Both the position numbers and the translations under genes were made by a program. Under the pieces are notes generated by a model. It did not search any database. It saw nothing but the letters and a program-made list of their open reading frames with translations, and had not been told where the DNA came from. From Bacteroidota bacterium (lineage in GTDB: Bacteria; Bacteroidota; Bacteroidia; J057; JADKCL01), in contig JADKCL010000009.1 of NCBI GenBank assembly GCA_016718825.1, positions 1-64,000 on the forward strand: a stretch of DNA of 64,000 bases, given 5' to 3'. Numbering within the stretch: position 1 is the stretch's first letter; the number at the start of each line of letters is the position of its first letter. Shown here piece after piece: positions 26,477 to 37,170 of the stretch.

Positions 26477-29400
26477 ATGCGATTTTCTCGAATTCTTTTT
26501 TCAGCATTCTTGATCTTGTTGTTGAGCTTGGTTGCCAAGCCAGTGAAGGCGACCCACTTGATGGGTAATGACATCACCTATACTTGCATCAATGCCTGTA
26601 CGATTGAGGTACACCAGCGTGTGTACCGGGATTGTTGCAGCAGTTGTTCGCAGTGGGTGGGCCTTCAGGATTTTCAGATTGTCGGCGCAAACGGCTGCCT
26701 CGGAGCACCTACACAAATCGGCGGATGGCTACCGGGTAATAACCCAGCCCAATCCACGGGTTGGGTGGTGAGCGAGGTGACGCCGGTTTGTCCTAACACG
26801 GTGACGCAGTGCCAAGACCCGAACGGCTCGACGATCAGGGGGGTGCAAGAATACCACCGTTGGTCCCAATGGGACATTTGCGGCACAGGTTGCGCAGCTT
26901 TCACCATCGAGTGGTGGGGCCAAAACCGGAATGGTGGCATTACATCAGGCGCAGCCAATCAAGGATTGGGTTCCTTCCTCACGACGATCAACACCAACCT
27001 TGGGTCATGCAACAACTCCCCACAATTCAACAATCCTCCTGTGCCTTATATGTGTGCAGGTCAGCCATTTACCTTTAACCAAGGTGCGACGGACCCTGAC
27101 GGTGACTCGCTGTCCTATTCACTTGGCCTGTGCTACACTGACCAAAACGTCCCGATTACCTACGATCCGGGCTTTTCCTTCAACAATCCGCTTGGTCCAA
27201 GCTGGAATGTGGTCATGAATCCAACTTCGGGTGACGTTTCGTTTACCCCTAATCCCGGTAACATTGAAGTTGGTGTGATGTGCGTGTATGTACAGGAATG
27301 GCGCAATGGCGTGCTGATCAATACCATTGTGCGCGACATGCAAATCAACGTCATTCCTTGTCCCAACAACGCAACTCCGATTGCGAATACGGTCACCAAC
27401 GTTGTCAATGGCCAAGGTTCGGGCAATGGGCAGACGGGTATCACCGTAGGAACTTGCATCAACAACAACCTTTGTTTTGATATTCCTTTGGTGGATACCG
27501 ACTTGGGGGATACTGTTACGGCTTGGTGGAACAACGCGATTCCCACAGGTCAGTTTTTCCTCCAAAACAACATCGGAATTCAAGATACCATTTCTGGCGT
27601 GAATCCCGTGGCAACGTTTTGCTGGACACCTACCTCGGCAGGTACGTTTTCCTTTCTTGTCGAAATGCGGGACAACAATTGTCCTTCTTATGGATTTTCG
27701 CAGTTCACGGTTACGATCATTGTGAGTAATCCGACGTCGTTGGCGGCGGTGCAGTCGGTGGATTGTGATACGGCAACGATTTGCGCTTTTGGTTTTAACG
27801 GAATAGCACCCTTCACTTACAATTGGAGTGGACAAGGCGGCCTTTCGGGAAACACGGCTTGCGTCACGAACATCTATCCGGGGGCTGGCACATATACCTA
27901 TTCGGTAACTGTAACGGATGCCTACGGCTGTCCCTCGATCTCGACGGGAAATGTGGTGATTCCTACAGTTCCTGTCGCCAATGCTGGCCCGGATATCCTC
28001 GCATGTCAAATTTTCAGCGATTCCATTGGTGGACCCTCCACCGCGAACAACACATATATATGGACACCCACTTTTGGGTTGTCGAGTTCGACGGTGGCCA
28101 ATCCATTGCTCACGCTCATCAACCCCGGTCCTACAGTGATTTCGGGGCAATATATCGTAACACAGACGAGTACAGCTACAGGCTGCTTCGACAAGGATAC
28201 GATGAACATCACGATCTCCTATCCGGCACAACTCACATTCCTTCCTGACAATATCGAGTGTTACGGAACCCCGACCGGAGGTATCGACATGACGGTTACC
28301 AACGGCCTTGCGCCATTTATCTACAGTTGGACCGGGCCGAATGGGTTTACTGCCAATTCGCAGGATTTGAACAATATCTACGCGGGAACTTATGTCGTCA
28401 GCGTCACAGACTCTGCGGGATGCGTTTCCATCGACTCTGTGACGATCACGCAGCCCTTGTCACCTCTTTGGGTAGCCTTAATTGGAACCGATATTTGCTG
28501 CAACGGCGCGACAGATGGGCTGGTGGATGCTACGATCACGGGAGATTCGCCACCTTACATCTATCAATGGAGTGGGCCGCTTGGTTTTACCGCCAATACC
28601 CAAGATATCAGTGGATTGGCTGCTGGTATGTATTCCGTCACCGTTTCGGACCAGATTGGATGTGTGATATCTGATAGCATTGAAATTCATGAACCAACCC
28701 CGGTTGTCTTCAATTTCAATGTCTATGATGCCGCATGCAACGGTGATGCGTTAGGGATTATTGCAGCTGAGATCACCGGCGGCTACGGCAATTATGGCTA
28801 TTCTTGGTCTCCAGGCGGGCAAACGGTAGATTCGATCACCGGATTGGTGGCCGGCGACTACATTCTCTCGGTTAGCGACACCTGTTTTGGGGATTCGCTG
28901 GTAAATATCTACTACGAAGACTTTGAAGGTCATTCTCCTTGGACACTCAACACATTTACCGGAGCCAACGGAGCGGATCGCAACCTTTGGGCCATCAACG
29001 ATGGCGAAGGTGGCGAACAGCCTGGCAATTGCGGCGTGACGCTGAATGGTGACACGACCCTGCACATTGTCAAATTGTCCAATCCAAACGGTCGTGCAGA
29101 GTATGAAACGGGTGGCAACTGCGGGACAGGACCTTGTCCACAAACCAACGTCAGGGCCGAATCTCCTTTCATTTCGACGGTTGGCTATTCCGCTTTGACG
29201 CTCGAATTTGACTTCATTTCATTGGGCGATCTGCTGAATGACAACTGTTCAGTCTTGTACAATGACGGCGGCGGATGGACTGTGCTGAATCCGAGCATTA
29301 AAAGTTTGAACTGTTCTCCGGGTGTCGGACAATGGCTGCGAAGCACGGTGGTTTTGCCGGGTGCCGCAAACAATATCCCCAACCTGCAGATCGGGTTCAA

Positions 29401-32400
29401 TTGGACCAACAACGACGACGGGGTAGGAGCGAATCCATCTGTTGCCATCAACAACGTGCGCATTTTTGCTCCAAGGATTTTCTCTCCGACTGCCTGCGTC
29501 GTCAGCGACACGGCAACGGTAGGAGAACCAACTCCGATCACCTCCAATATTGTCTCTACGAATGTCCTTTGTTTCGGCGAGAACAGCGGAGTTGCGACGG
29601 TAACTGCAAGTGGCGGCAATGGCAATTTCCACTATGCATGGTCCAATGGAGCCTTTGGCGCAACGATCAACAACTTGTTGGCTGGTCAATACGTGGTGAC
29701 GGTGACCGACACGGCTTATACCCCGGCTGGTGGACCTTTGGGTTACCTGACCTGTACGCACTTTGATACCGTGGTGATTACGCAACCACCTTTGTTGGTG
29801 GCATTTGCCACCGCAACGCCAACCTCCTGCTTCCTTGGAAGCGACGGATCGGTAACCGTGAACGCCTCTGGCGGCACACCCAATTACCAATACGTTTGGA
29901 ATACCACGCCGATTCAGTTCACGCAGACAGTCAACGGATTGGCGACCAATGCCTATGCAGTGACCGTCACCGACTTGAACGGCTGTGTTGCCAATGCTGC
30001 GACGGTGGTGTCGCAACCCAGTCCAGTTGCCGTCGGCATGTCCATGACCAATTCGACTTGCGGCAGCCCCAATGGTACCGCGACGGCAACGCCTTCTGGC
30101 GGAACTCCCGGCTATACCTACCAATGGGGTACCAACCCCGTGCAGACGGGCCAAACGGCCACCGGCTTGATGGCAGGTTTGGTGCAAGTCACCGTAACCG
30201 ACGCCAATGGTTGCTCGAGCTTCGGCCAGATTATCGTTGGCAACGAACCACGACCAACTTTGAGCCTCGTTTCCCAACAAAATATCTTCTGCTTTGGCGG
30301 ATCCAACGGTCAGGCGACAGTAGCAGCTTCCGGCGGTCGCCCACCGTATTCCTATTCTTGGAGCAACGGTCAAACTGGCGCAACGGGAACTGGCTTCCCA
30401 GCAGGAACTGCCTATGCATTCGTCACGGACTTCTACGGATGTCGTGATACGCTCGCGATTCTTTTCACCGAACCGACCGCAGTTGGCGGAACGGTGGTGG
30501 TACAGGACATGGGTTGTAACTCGACCGTGCCCGATGGTACCATCGGCATCCTGCCAACCGGTGGTACACCAGGCTATTTCTATCTCTGGTCGACTGCGCC
30601 TGCGCAAACGACACAAATGGCAACAGGCGTCGCGCCAGGCATTTATTTCGTAACCGTGACCGATGCCAACGGATGTACCTTCGTCACAAGCGATACGGTT
30701 CGTCAGACGCCAAGTCCACAGATTTCGATGGGACCCACCGCGCAATTCTGTGAAGGAGATGGCGGGGCGATCATTTTCGCCAATGCTTCCGGAACCGGTG
30801 CACCTTATTACTACAACTGGTGGTGCGATTCGACCAATACCTTCTGCGGCATTGACTCGATTTACGACAATGATCCGCTCGTCAATCCTGATACAAGTAC
30901 TTGGTACTATTGTTATGTGACCGATTTGAATGGCTGCTTGAGCAACATTGACTCGATATTTGTCACAGTACTGCCCAAGCCGATTGTCGATGCCGGGATA
31001 GATCAGGTGATTTGCGGAGACAGCGCACCTTGTGTGGTGCTTTCGCCGACCATCACAGGTGCAGGTGGCCCCTATACATTCAATTGGTCACCCGGAAACA
31101 GCCTGAACGACTCCACGATCATGAATCCTTGTGCCCGACCGGACACGACCACGATCTATACGTTGCAAGTCACCGCCGGCAATGGCTGTACGAGTGAAGT
31201 CACGACGACCGATACGCTGAGTTCGGTGATTGTCGTGGTGGCGCCGATTCCGATTGCGGAGGCGGGGCCTGACCGAGACATTTGTTTTGGCGATACGACA
31301 CAATTGCAGGGCTTTGGCACAGGCGCGGGTCCAGCCTATGAGTTCCAATGGACGCCTTCGCAGGGACTGAGCGACACGACGATAGCGGCGCCTTGGGCGT
31401 TCCCGCCACTCACGACGGACTTCACTTTGGTGGTTTGGAGCAATGGTTGTCCAAGTTATGCCGATACGGTTCAGGTGCGTGTGCATACGATTCCGACCGT
31501 AGAAGCTGGCTGGGACCGTGAGATTTGCCTTGGCGATACCGCGATCATGGATGCCATGGCAGCTGGCGATTCGACGGCAACTTACACTTTCCAATGGTCA
31601 CCTCCGACCGGAATCGTAGGACCAACCGGGGTGGAAGACGCTTGGGCAAGCCCGGATTCTTCGACGACCTACTACGTCGTCGCTACGACCAATTGGGGTT
31701 GTGAAAGTGTTCCTGACTCCATGACAGTCTATGTCAAACCCACGCCGATTGCTGATGCTGGGCCCAACATTACCATTTGCGAATCCGATAGCGTGCTATT
31801 GCAGGGTAGTTATTTCTACACGACAACGGATTCGGCTCCAAGTCCCTCGCAGGTCTATTTCTCATGGATCCCTGCTGATTCGATGAATGACTCGACGTTG
31901 ATTCAGCCATTGGTTTGGCCGACGACTTCTACCGTCTATCATTTGCAAGTGCGTTACAATACCTGCGCCACGGAGGATTCGATGATCGTGACCGTGATTC
32001 CGGACATTTCCTTGACCTACGAGGCAGATACCACTATCATTTGCGACCGCGATTCAATCCAATTGCATGCAGCCGGTGGATTGGGTGGCGCGGTTTTCCA
32101 ATGGACGCCGCCGCATGGATTGAGCGATCCAAGCAGCCCAAATCCGATGGCTTCGCCGGATACCACCACGACCTATCATTTGGTTGCGACGGAAGGTGGA
32201 TGCTCGGATGAAGGTGAAATCACGATCCAAGTGATTCCAAGTCCGACAGCGGCTTACCTGAGCTCTCTGCCGGAAGGTTGTCCTCCCTTTGAGGTGCATT
32301 TCACGCAGACGGCTGAAAACACGATCAATTTCATCTGGAACTTTGGGGATGGCAGCACAAGTGTGTCGAATGAGGATTTCCCGATTCACACTTATACCAC

Positions 32401-33004
32401 TCCGGGAACTTATGTCGTGACGATGATCGCCGAAAACTACGGTGCTTGCGCGGACACTGCCCAAACGGTGACCGTGACCGTATTCGACACAGCATTGGTG
32501 GATTTTAGCTCCAATCCGACCTATCCTGTGGAATTGTTCTTGCCCAATACGACGGTGGAATTCACCAATTTGACCATTGGCGCGACGGAATACACGTGGG
32601 ACTTCGGAGATGGATTCGTCAATACCGAATTGAATCCGGCGCACTTGTACAATCAGCCAGGTGAATATTTCGTAACGCTTTATGCTACGAATGCATTGGG
32701 TTGCCACAGTCAGATTACGAAAGGCCCTTATGTTGTGGTGCCGACAGATTTGTTCATCCCCAATGTATTCAGCCCGAATGCCGACGGTATCAACGATTTG
32801 TTCTTGGTGAATTACACTGGTTCGCAGCCGTTTACGATGCAGATCATGGACCGTTGGGGCGTCAAGCTCTATGCGGGCAACAACAAGGTGATCGGCTGGG
32901 ACGGAACGAATGACAAAGGCGAAGACGTCGTCGACGGCGTGTATTTTTACTACGTCAAAATTGGCGGAAAGGAATACACCGGTCCCGTGACCTTGGTGCG
33001 CTAA
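26477..33004 (+). CDS. Giant SprB-repeat, PKD and gliding-motility C-terminal protein (2,175 aa)
   Basis: The product opens with a signal peptide (SRILFSAFLILLLSLVAKPVKA) and then THLMGNDITYTCI, an N-terminal pattern common to large Bacteroidota gliding-associated adhesins. Ig-like modules follow, then many SprB-type repeats at about 420-1480, each with G-x-PPY-x-YxWS-x-G ... L-x-AG-x-Y-x-VTVTD-x-x-GC. A run of DAGxD/EAGxD Ig-like modules spans about 1490-1900, with two PKD domains (FIWNFGDGSTS, YTWDFGDGFVN) at about 1930-2080. The end is a type B T9SS sorting domain (FIPNVFSPNADGINDLFLV, IMDRWGVKLYAG, DGVYFYYVKIGG). It is probably exported by the type IX system as a surface adhesin. A hairpin terminator follows. 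Confidence 0.93.
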   Translation: MRFSRILFSAFLILLLSLVAKPVKATHLMGNDITYTCINACTIEVHQRVYRDCCSSCSQWVGLQDFQIVGANGCLGAPTQIGGWLPGNNPAQSTGWVVSEVTPVCPNTVTQCQDPNGSTIRGVQEYHRWSQWDICGTGCAAFTIEWWGQNRNGGITSGAANQGLGSFLTTINTNLGSCNNSPQFNNPPVPYMCAGQPFTFNQGATDPDGDSLSYSLGLCYTDQNVPITYDPGFSFNNPLGPSWNVVMNPTSGDVSFTPNPGNIEVGVMCVYVQEWRNGVLINTIVRDMQINVIPCPNNATPIANTVTNVVNGQGSGNGQTGITVGTCINNNLCFDIPLVDTDLGDTVTAWWNNAIPTGQFFLQNNIGIQDTISGVNPVATFCWTPTSAGTFSFLVEMRDNNCPSYGFSQFTVTIIVSNPTSLAAVQSVDCDTATICAFGFNGIAPFTYNWSGQGGLSGNTACVTNIYPGAGTYTYSVTVTDAYGCPSISTGNVVIPTVPVANAGPDILACQIFSDSIGGPSTANNTYIWTPTFGLSSSTVANPLLTLINPGPTVISGQYIVTQTSTATGCFDKDTMNITISYPAQLTFLPDNIECYGTPTGGIDMTVTNGLAPFIYSWTGPNGFTANSQDLNNIYAGTYVVSVTDSAGCVSIDSVTITQPLSPLWVALIGTDICCNGATDGLVDATITGDSPPYIYQWSGPLGFTANTQDISGLAAGMYSVTVSDQIGCVISDSIEIHEPTPVVFNFNVYDAACNGDALGIIAAEITGGYGNYGYSWSPGGQTVDSITGLVAGDYILSVSDTCFGDSLVNIYYEDFEGHSPWTLNTFTGANGADRNLWAINDGEGGEQPGNCGVTLNGDTTLHIVKLSNPNGRAEYETGGNCGTGPCPQTNVRAESPFISTVGYSALTLEFDFISLGDLLNDNCSVLYNDGGGWTVLNPSIKSLNCSPGVGQWLRSTVVLPGAANNIPNLQIGFNWTNNDDGVGANPSVAINNVRIFAPRIFSPTACVVSDTATVGEPTPITSNIVSTNVLCFGENSGVATVTASGGNGNFHYAWSNGAFGATINNLLAGQYVVTVTDTAYTPAGGPLGYLTCTHFDTVVITQPPLLVAFATATPTSCFLGSDGSVTVNASGGTPNYQYVWNTTPIQFTQTVNGLATNAYAVTVTDLNGCVANAATVVSQPSPVAVGMSMTNSTCGSPNGTATATPSGGTPGYTYQWGTNPVQTGQTATGLMAGLVQVTVTDANGCSSFGQIIVGNEPRPTLSLVSQQNIFCFGGSNGQATVAASGGRPPYSYSWSNGQTGATGTGFPAGTAYAFVTDFYGCRDTLAILFTEPTAVGGTVVVQDMGCNSTVPDGTIGILPTGGTPGYFYLWSTAPAQTTQMATGVAPGIYFVTVTDANGCTFVTSDTVRQTPSPQISMGPTAQFCEGDGGAIIFANASGTGAPYYYNWWCDSTNTFCGIDSIYDNDPLVNPDTSTWYYCYVTDLNGCLSNIDSIFVTVLPKPIVDAGIDQVICGDSAPCVVLSPTITGAGGPYTFNWSPGNSLNDSTIMNPCARPDTTTIYTLQVTAGNGCTSEVTTTDTLSSVIVVVAPIPIAEAGPDRDICFGDTTQLQGFGTGAGPAYEFQWTPSQGLSDTTIAAPWAFPPLTTDFTLVVWSNGCPSYADTVQVRVHTIPTVEAGWDREICLGDTAIMDAMAAGDSTATYTFQWSPPTGIVGPTGVEDAWASPDSSTTYYVVATTNWGCESVPDSMTVYVKPTPIADAGPNITICESDSVLLQGSYFYTTTDSAPSPSQVYFSWIPADSMNDSTLIQPLVWPTTSTVYHLQVRYNTCATEDSMIVTVIPDISLTYEADTTIICDRDSIQLHAAGGLGGAVFQWTPPHGLSDPSSPNPMASPDTTTTYHLVATEGGCSDEGEITIQVIPSPTAAYLSSLPEGCPPFEVHFTQTAENTINFIWNFGDGSTSVSNEDFPIHTYTTPGTYVVTMIAENYGACADTAQTVTVTVFDTALVDFSSNPTYPVELFLPNTTVEFTNLTIGATEYTWDFGDGFVNTELNPAHLYNQPGEYFVTLYATNALGCHSQITKGPYVVVPTDLFIPNVFSPNADGINDLFLVNYTGSQPFTMQIMDRWGVKLYAGNNKVIGWDGTNDKGEDVVDGVYFYYVKIGGKEYTGPVTLVR

Positions 33005-33022
33005 GGTTATTTCCTGAATGCT

Positions 33023-33064
33023 GCGTCGCCTCCGATCTTGATGATGGGAGGCGACGCCGTTTTT
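33023..33064 (+). terminator. Rho-independent terminator of the giant gene
   Basis: An 11-bp perfect stem GCGTCGCCTCC/GGAGGCGACGC (33023-33033, 33047-33057) is followed by CG and TTTTT, 18 bp after the stop. Confidence 0.85.
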
Positions 33065-33178
33065 GGGGAGCTATTCTGAACCCAATGCGGCGATCGAATG
33101 GTTTTATCAACGCCCCAGCAGCCATTTGCCGAACAAATTCCCTCGAATGCTGTTGATAGAAGCGAAACATCAAGAAAA

Positions 33179-34022
33179 ATGGCTTCAGGAAAAACAGTTG
33201 TGATCACCGGTGCAAACTCCGGAATTGGCTTGGCATCCGCGCAAATTTTGGCTGGCAAGGGCTGGAATGTTGATTACGATCTGCCGCAATCCGCAAAGCG
33301 GAAAGGCATTGGAAGATGATCTTTGCAGACAATTTCCCAATATCACGGCCAAAAATTTCGTTGCTGATCTTTCTGATTTCCAGTCGATCCAGTCTGTCGC
33401 CCAATTGATTCTGGAGCAATTTCCCGCCATTGATGTGCTGCTCAACAATGCCGGTTTCTATCCCGACAAGATCGAATACGTTAATGGCATCGAGAAAACC
33501 CTTTATGCTTCGCATTTGGGGCATTTTCTATTGACCAAACTGTTGCTCCCAGCGTTGGGAAAGGTCGCCGAGGCGAGGATCATCAACGTTTCTTCAGCGG
33601 TGCATCCGATGGGTAGGGTGGAACGGTTTTTCAAGCAGAATGAAGGCATGACCTCGATCAAAGCCTATGCCGATGCGAAACTGGCCAATATTCTTTTTTC
33701 CATGGGTCTCAGCAAACGATTGCCCGCAGGAATTACCACATATTCGCTTCACCCAGGCGTGGTGCATACCGGTTTTGCACGTACCACCAGCGGTTTTATG
33801 GGAACAATGGTCAGGTTGTTTGGCAGGTTTTTGATGACGCCCGAAAAAGGTGCAGCCACCAGCGTTTTCTTGACGACGGCCAACATTGCCTTGATCAAAT
33901 CCGATTCGGGGAAATACTTTGACAAGAAAAAAGTAGCGGCGACGCGCAACAAAGACATCACGCAAGAAAATGCAGAATGGCTTTGGACCAAAACCGAGGA
34001 ACTCATGTCCAAGCTCGTGTGA
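33179..34022 (+). pseudogene. Short-chain dehydrogenase/reductase with a +1 frameshift
   Basis: The frame from ATG 33179 has the SDR nucleotide motif (KTVVITGANSGIGLASAQIL), then runs into a stop at 33319. The other frame, from about 33270 to 34022, carries the rest of a normal SDR: ICRNPQSGKALEDDL, NFVADLSDF, DVLLNNAGFYP, INVSSA and the catalytic YADAK (YxxxK). Removing one T from AATGTTGATT (33267-33276) joins them as NVITICRN. It resembles the retinol-dehydrogenase/WWOX-like branch that reduces carbonyls with NADPH. Everything else is intact, so this is either a very recent mutation or an indel error. It is convergent with the choice-of-anchor-L gene. Confidence 0.8.
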
Positions 34023-34026
34023 GCTT

Positions 34027-35475
34027 TTATTGCTCGCTCAACCAAATTTCAACGCGGTGCACATCCTTGCTGGAGGAATGCCCGACCGGTGTCATAAAAA
34101 TTTGGCTGGGTCGCGCACCTGCTTGCACGAGCGCGAGGTGGATCGCGTCGAATCGCTGATTGCGAACGTCTTGTGGATCACCTTCGGGAAAATACAGCGC
34201 CAATTTCCTGGATCGGTTTTCAGCCAGCTTTTTTCCGTATTCCTGCACCTTGACTTTATCCGAAGGTGAAAGTTCGAATTCCAAGCCTTCAAATAGGATC
34301 AAGTCCAAATCTAAAAACCGGGGACCTTCCTCTTCTGGATCACGAGGCTGATAGTTGTCGGATAGCTCCAAGATCTCAGGCTCATTTTCTGATTTGTCGA
34401 TTTTCGCAGAATCTGCTTGTTGGATCTCGGGCTGCTCCTCCTTGGGCAATTCCGCTGGCGGATTGGCGCGTGCGATGCTGTCTCGGATATGCTCTTTGAC
34501 GCGGGAAATGCTGTCCTGCACCAATTTGTCGCGCAACATTTTGATTTCTGCGACCATCCGGAGGCTGTCTTCCACGACTTTGACGCGGGCCAAACTGTCT
34601 TCACGCCGCTGCGCGGCAATCAGCTGACGACGTAGCTCATGCTTGGATTGCTCCAGACTTTTCAGCGAATTGCCTTCCAGCAAAACCGCCGAGTCAACCG
34701 TGCCGTCACCCGCATCGGCAATGGACATCTGAAAGTGATAAATCTGCTTGGGTTGGATGCGGCAGCCAACTGAAAAGACCTTGGACATGCCGTCAAACGA
34801 AAAATTGTTCAGTACATCCTGATTCAGCCCGGCTTTGACCTGCTCGTTGATTTTTCCAACCAAGTTAAAGGGATTGTTGTCAACGTAAAATTGGCGATTT
34901 TGATTGGGATTGATTGAATTGACCGTGATCGGTTGCGTCGTTCCGGGCAAAACCGCGAAGTTTTTTCCTGCGGGCATGCCGGGACCAGTAATCACAATGG
35001 CAAAAGCATCGTTGAAGGTGGAGCCGACGTAGTCGTGGTATTCTTCGCTGGCAAAGAGGAAGTTGAAGGCAAGACTGTCTTTGTCGGCCATAAAATCAAA
35101 GTCCAGAACGGCAGCATCAAAGGTGCGGCCCCCTGCAAGCGCGTAAAGATTCTTGTCGCCGGTGGATCCGTTGACGGTTGACGTTTTGGGGTTGGTATTG
35201 GCAGCAGCCATATCGCTTGCCTTTCCCGTGCTCATCACAATTCCTGAGGCAAAAATCTTCTTGGCATCGGGGTAGGCAAATTCACCCAAAGCGGCCGGCA
35301 TTCCTGCGTAGCGTACATTTTTGATCACGACCCCTTTTCCGGGCACGATTTCCTTGATCATCTCTTCGGGTGTGCGGTCTTGGCGCACCGTCAATTGGGC
35401 AACAATGCCAGACTGAACGGCAACATTCGCCAAGACGAACAAAACGAAGCTTTTCAGGAAACCGGTTGGGGTCAT
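34027..35475 (-). CDS. Choice-of-anchor-L protein with coiled coil and degenerate OmpA-like end
   Basis: After a signal peptide (FLKSFVLFVLANVAVQSGIVAQ) residues about 30-270 form a choice-of-anchor-L domain: VVIKNVRYAGMPAALGEF, GIVMSTGKASD, FDAAVLDFDFMADKDSLAFNFLFASEEYHDYV, FNDAFAIVITGPG and DGTVDSAVLLEGNSL. A charged coiled coil with repeated DSL/DSI (about 275-345) and an acidic linker follow. The last 95 residues (LILFEGLEFELSPSDKVKVQEYGKKL, then RFDAIHLALVQAGARPSQIFMTPVGH, then VEIWLSEQ) resemble an OmpA peptidoglycan-binding domain without the usual NxxLSxxRA motif. Its start overlaps the endonuclease I gene stop (ATGA), so the two are coupled. A paralogue is at 55502. Confidence 0.8.
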   Translation of the reverse strand: MTPTGFLKSFVLFVLANVAVQSGIVAQLTVRQDRTPEEMIKEIVPGKGVVIKNVRYAGMPAALGEFAYPDAKKIFASGIVMSTGKASDMAAANTNPKTSTVNGSTGDKNLYALAGGRTFDAAVLDFDFMADKDSLAFNFLFASEEYHDYVGSTFNDAFAIVITGPGMPAGKNFAVLPGTTQPITVNSINPNQNRQFYVDNNPFNLVGKINEQVKAGLNQDVLNNFSFDGMSKVFSVGCRIQPKQIYHFQMSIADAGDGTVDSAVLLEGNSLKSLEQSKHELRRQLIAAQRREDSLARVKVVEDSLRMVAEIKMLRDKLVQDSISRVKEHIRDSIARANPPAELPKEEQPEIQQADSAKIDKSENEPEILELSDNYQPRDPEEEGPRFLDLDLILFEGLEFELSPSDKVKVQEYGKKLAENRSRKLALYFPEGDPQDVRNQRFDAIHLALVQAGARPSQIFMTPVGHSSSKDVHRVEIWLSEQ

Positions 35476-37106
35476 TCCACGATCAATTTTTGAGTAAAGT
35501 TGCCCTTTTCATTCTCGAAGCGGAGCAAGTACGCACCCGCGGACAGACCATTCAGCGACATTTCGGTGAGCAGGCTGCCTTTGGGCATGGTCGTTGTACG
35601 CAACAATTGGCCTTGAAGGTTCCAAATTCCTACCGTGGTGGTTTTGCGCATGGAATTTGGCAGTTGAATCCAGACACTTTCATTGGCGGGTTGTGGCCAA
35701 ACCTTGATGCCGCCTACCGTTGCAGCTTCATCGACAGCGGTGATGAAACTCGAACCTTTGAGGTACACGGTGCGCGTGGGTGCATTGGGATCGTCCGTCG
35801 AAAATGTCAACGTCGCGAGGTAATTTTGATTGGCGACGGTAGGAGCGAAGCGGAGTTGAATTTCTGCCAAACTGTCGGCTGCGATGGCAAATGTCGTTGC
35901 GCCAGTGAAGGTAAATGCAGGATCGCTCAAGGTCAAGCTGCTCAGATTCAGTGTGCTCAGACCTTGATTGGCTACCGCATAAAACCCGTCCAACGTATTA
36001 CCCGTGGGAATGGTACCGAAGTCCAGCGTGTCGCCGATCCAATCTGCAACGGGATCCTGGTTGCCGTTGTCCACGGTACAGAGGCTGGCGATGCGGTCCA
36101 AAAACTCGGGGTGATCCACAAACGGGTTACGATTGTGCTGAAATGCGAAAACGTCATCGTTCCGTTTTTTGTCAACACTGTCGGGTAGATACGTCGCATT
36201 CCAAGCCCTCAAAACGGGTTCCATGTTGCAGATAAAGCTCTGGTAGTCTTGATATCGGAAGTAGAAATAGAGCAAAGCACGAATCGAGGCACCCTTTTGG
36301 GTATCCCGGGGCTCAAATGTTGTCGAATTCGATTTTGATCCGCCCTGGGTCCAGCTTGGATTTGCTACGACGCCAAAGGGTTTGTTGGCACGCTCCGAAT
36401 TGGATGTTGCCGTCGTCACAAACAAGTGATGTAAATCACTCAATTCGGGGAGATTTGAGCTGAATAGCGATTGCGGCATTGTATGCTCGGTGTTCAAATC
36501 AAAGGTTGTTTGAGCATCTGTGCGGCTCGTATAGCCCGCTGCGATGAAACCGGTATACACGCATTCCAAGGTGTTTGCAGTGGTTCCTTGTCCATTAACG
36601 CGCTGATTATCAATCACCATGTACATTTGGTCGCGAGATTGGTTGTATGTGTGACTGACGAAACCGGTTGTCACCGTTGTCTTAAGAGCGACTTTCAGAT
36701 CTTCATTCCAGAGGTTTTGGGTGGCGTCGTAATAGGTATTGGTATATTTCCCAATCGCGAATACCCTCACATTGGGCACCTCAGGATGGCTCGAACTTTT
36801 TACCAGCATCCAGTCGGCATAGTTGATGTTGTGGTGCGGGTCGCAGCTGATGGTCAGCGTTCTGCTCCCGTTGGGCGCGATCACAAAGGACGTGTCCAGA
36901 AGCGAAAATGCATCTGTATGAAAGAAATCAATGTCTTCGACGACCAAATCCGTCGCTGAATTGTTGTTCAAGGTCACCGTCGTCGTGCTCGGCACGCCTT
37001 GGAAGACCGTTGAAAAATTGGCAACAGCAGGAGAAAAGGAAATTTGTCCGGCAACAAAACCAGCCCAGCAGCAAAAGCAGGTGATAAAAAGAGTCCTTAG
37101 CTTCAT
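35472..37106 (-). CDS. Secreted endonuclease I family protein with T9SS C-terminus
   Basis: The 544-residue product has a signal peptide (LFITCFCCWAGFVAGQ), an N-terminal ASH/choice-of-anchor-D-like beta domain (about 25-118, FSTVFQGVPSTTTVTLNNNS), and then the endonuclease I domain (about 125-345). The His-metal core reads NTEHTMPQSLFS with His208, and SDLHHLFVT with His226/227, followed by NKPFG and the FEPRDTQKGASIRALLYFYFRYQ motif. A second ASH-like domain (about 350-450) precedes a type A sorting domain (IKVWPQPANESVWIQL, then LSAGAYLLRFENEKGNFTQKLIV). It probably degrades extracellular DNA or RNA. Genes of this layout are common among T9SS substrates. It is translationally coupled to 34027-35475. 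Confidence 0.9.
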   Translation of the reverse strand: MKLRTLFITCFCCWAGFVAGQISFSPAVANFSTVFQGVPSTTTVTLNNNSATDLVVEDIDFFHTDAFSLLDTSFVIAPNGSRTLTISCDPHHNINYADWMLVKSSSHPEVPNVRVFAIGKYTNTYYDATQNLWNEDLKVALKTTVTTGFVSHTYNQSRDQMYMVIDNQRVNGQGTTANTLECVYTGFIAAGYTSRTDAQTTFDLNTEHTMPQSLFSSNLPELSDLHHLFVTTATSNSERANKPFGVVANPSWTQGGSKSNSTTFEPRDTQKGASIRALLYFYFRYQDYQSFICNMEPVLRAWNATYLPDSVDKKRNDDVFAFQHNRNPFVDHPEFLDRIASLCTVDNGNQDPVADWIGDTLDFGTIPTGNTLDGFYAVANQGLSTLNLSSLTLSDPAFTFTGATTFAIAADSLAEIQLRFAPTVANQNYLATLTFSTDDPNAPTRTVYLKGSSFITAVDEAATVGGIKVWPQPANESVWIQLPNSMRKTTTVGIWNLQGQLLRTTTMPKGSLLTEMSLNGLSAGAYLLRFENEKGNFTQKLIVE

Positions 37107-37170
37107 CGTGCGAAGGTAGGGAAAAAACAGAAGGAATTCGGCTTTGCAAGGTCAAGGAGGCAATTTGGAA

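Noticed and set aside
29249..30745. A 498-codon minus-strand frame opposite SprB repeats
   Set aside because: Repeat-driven shadow of the giant adhesin gene.
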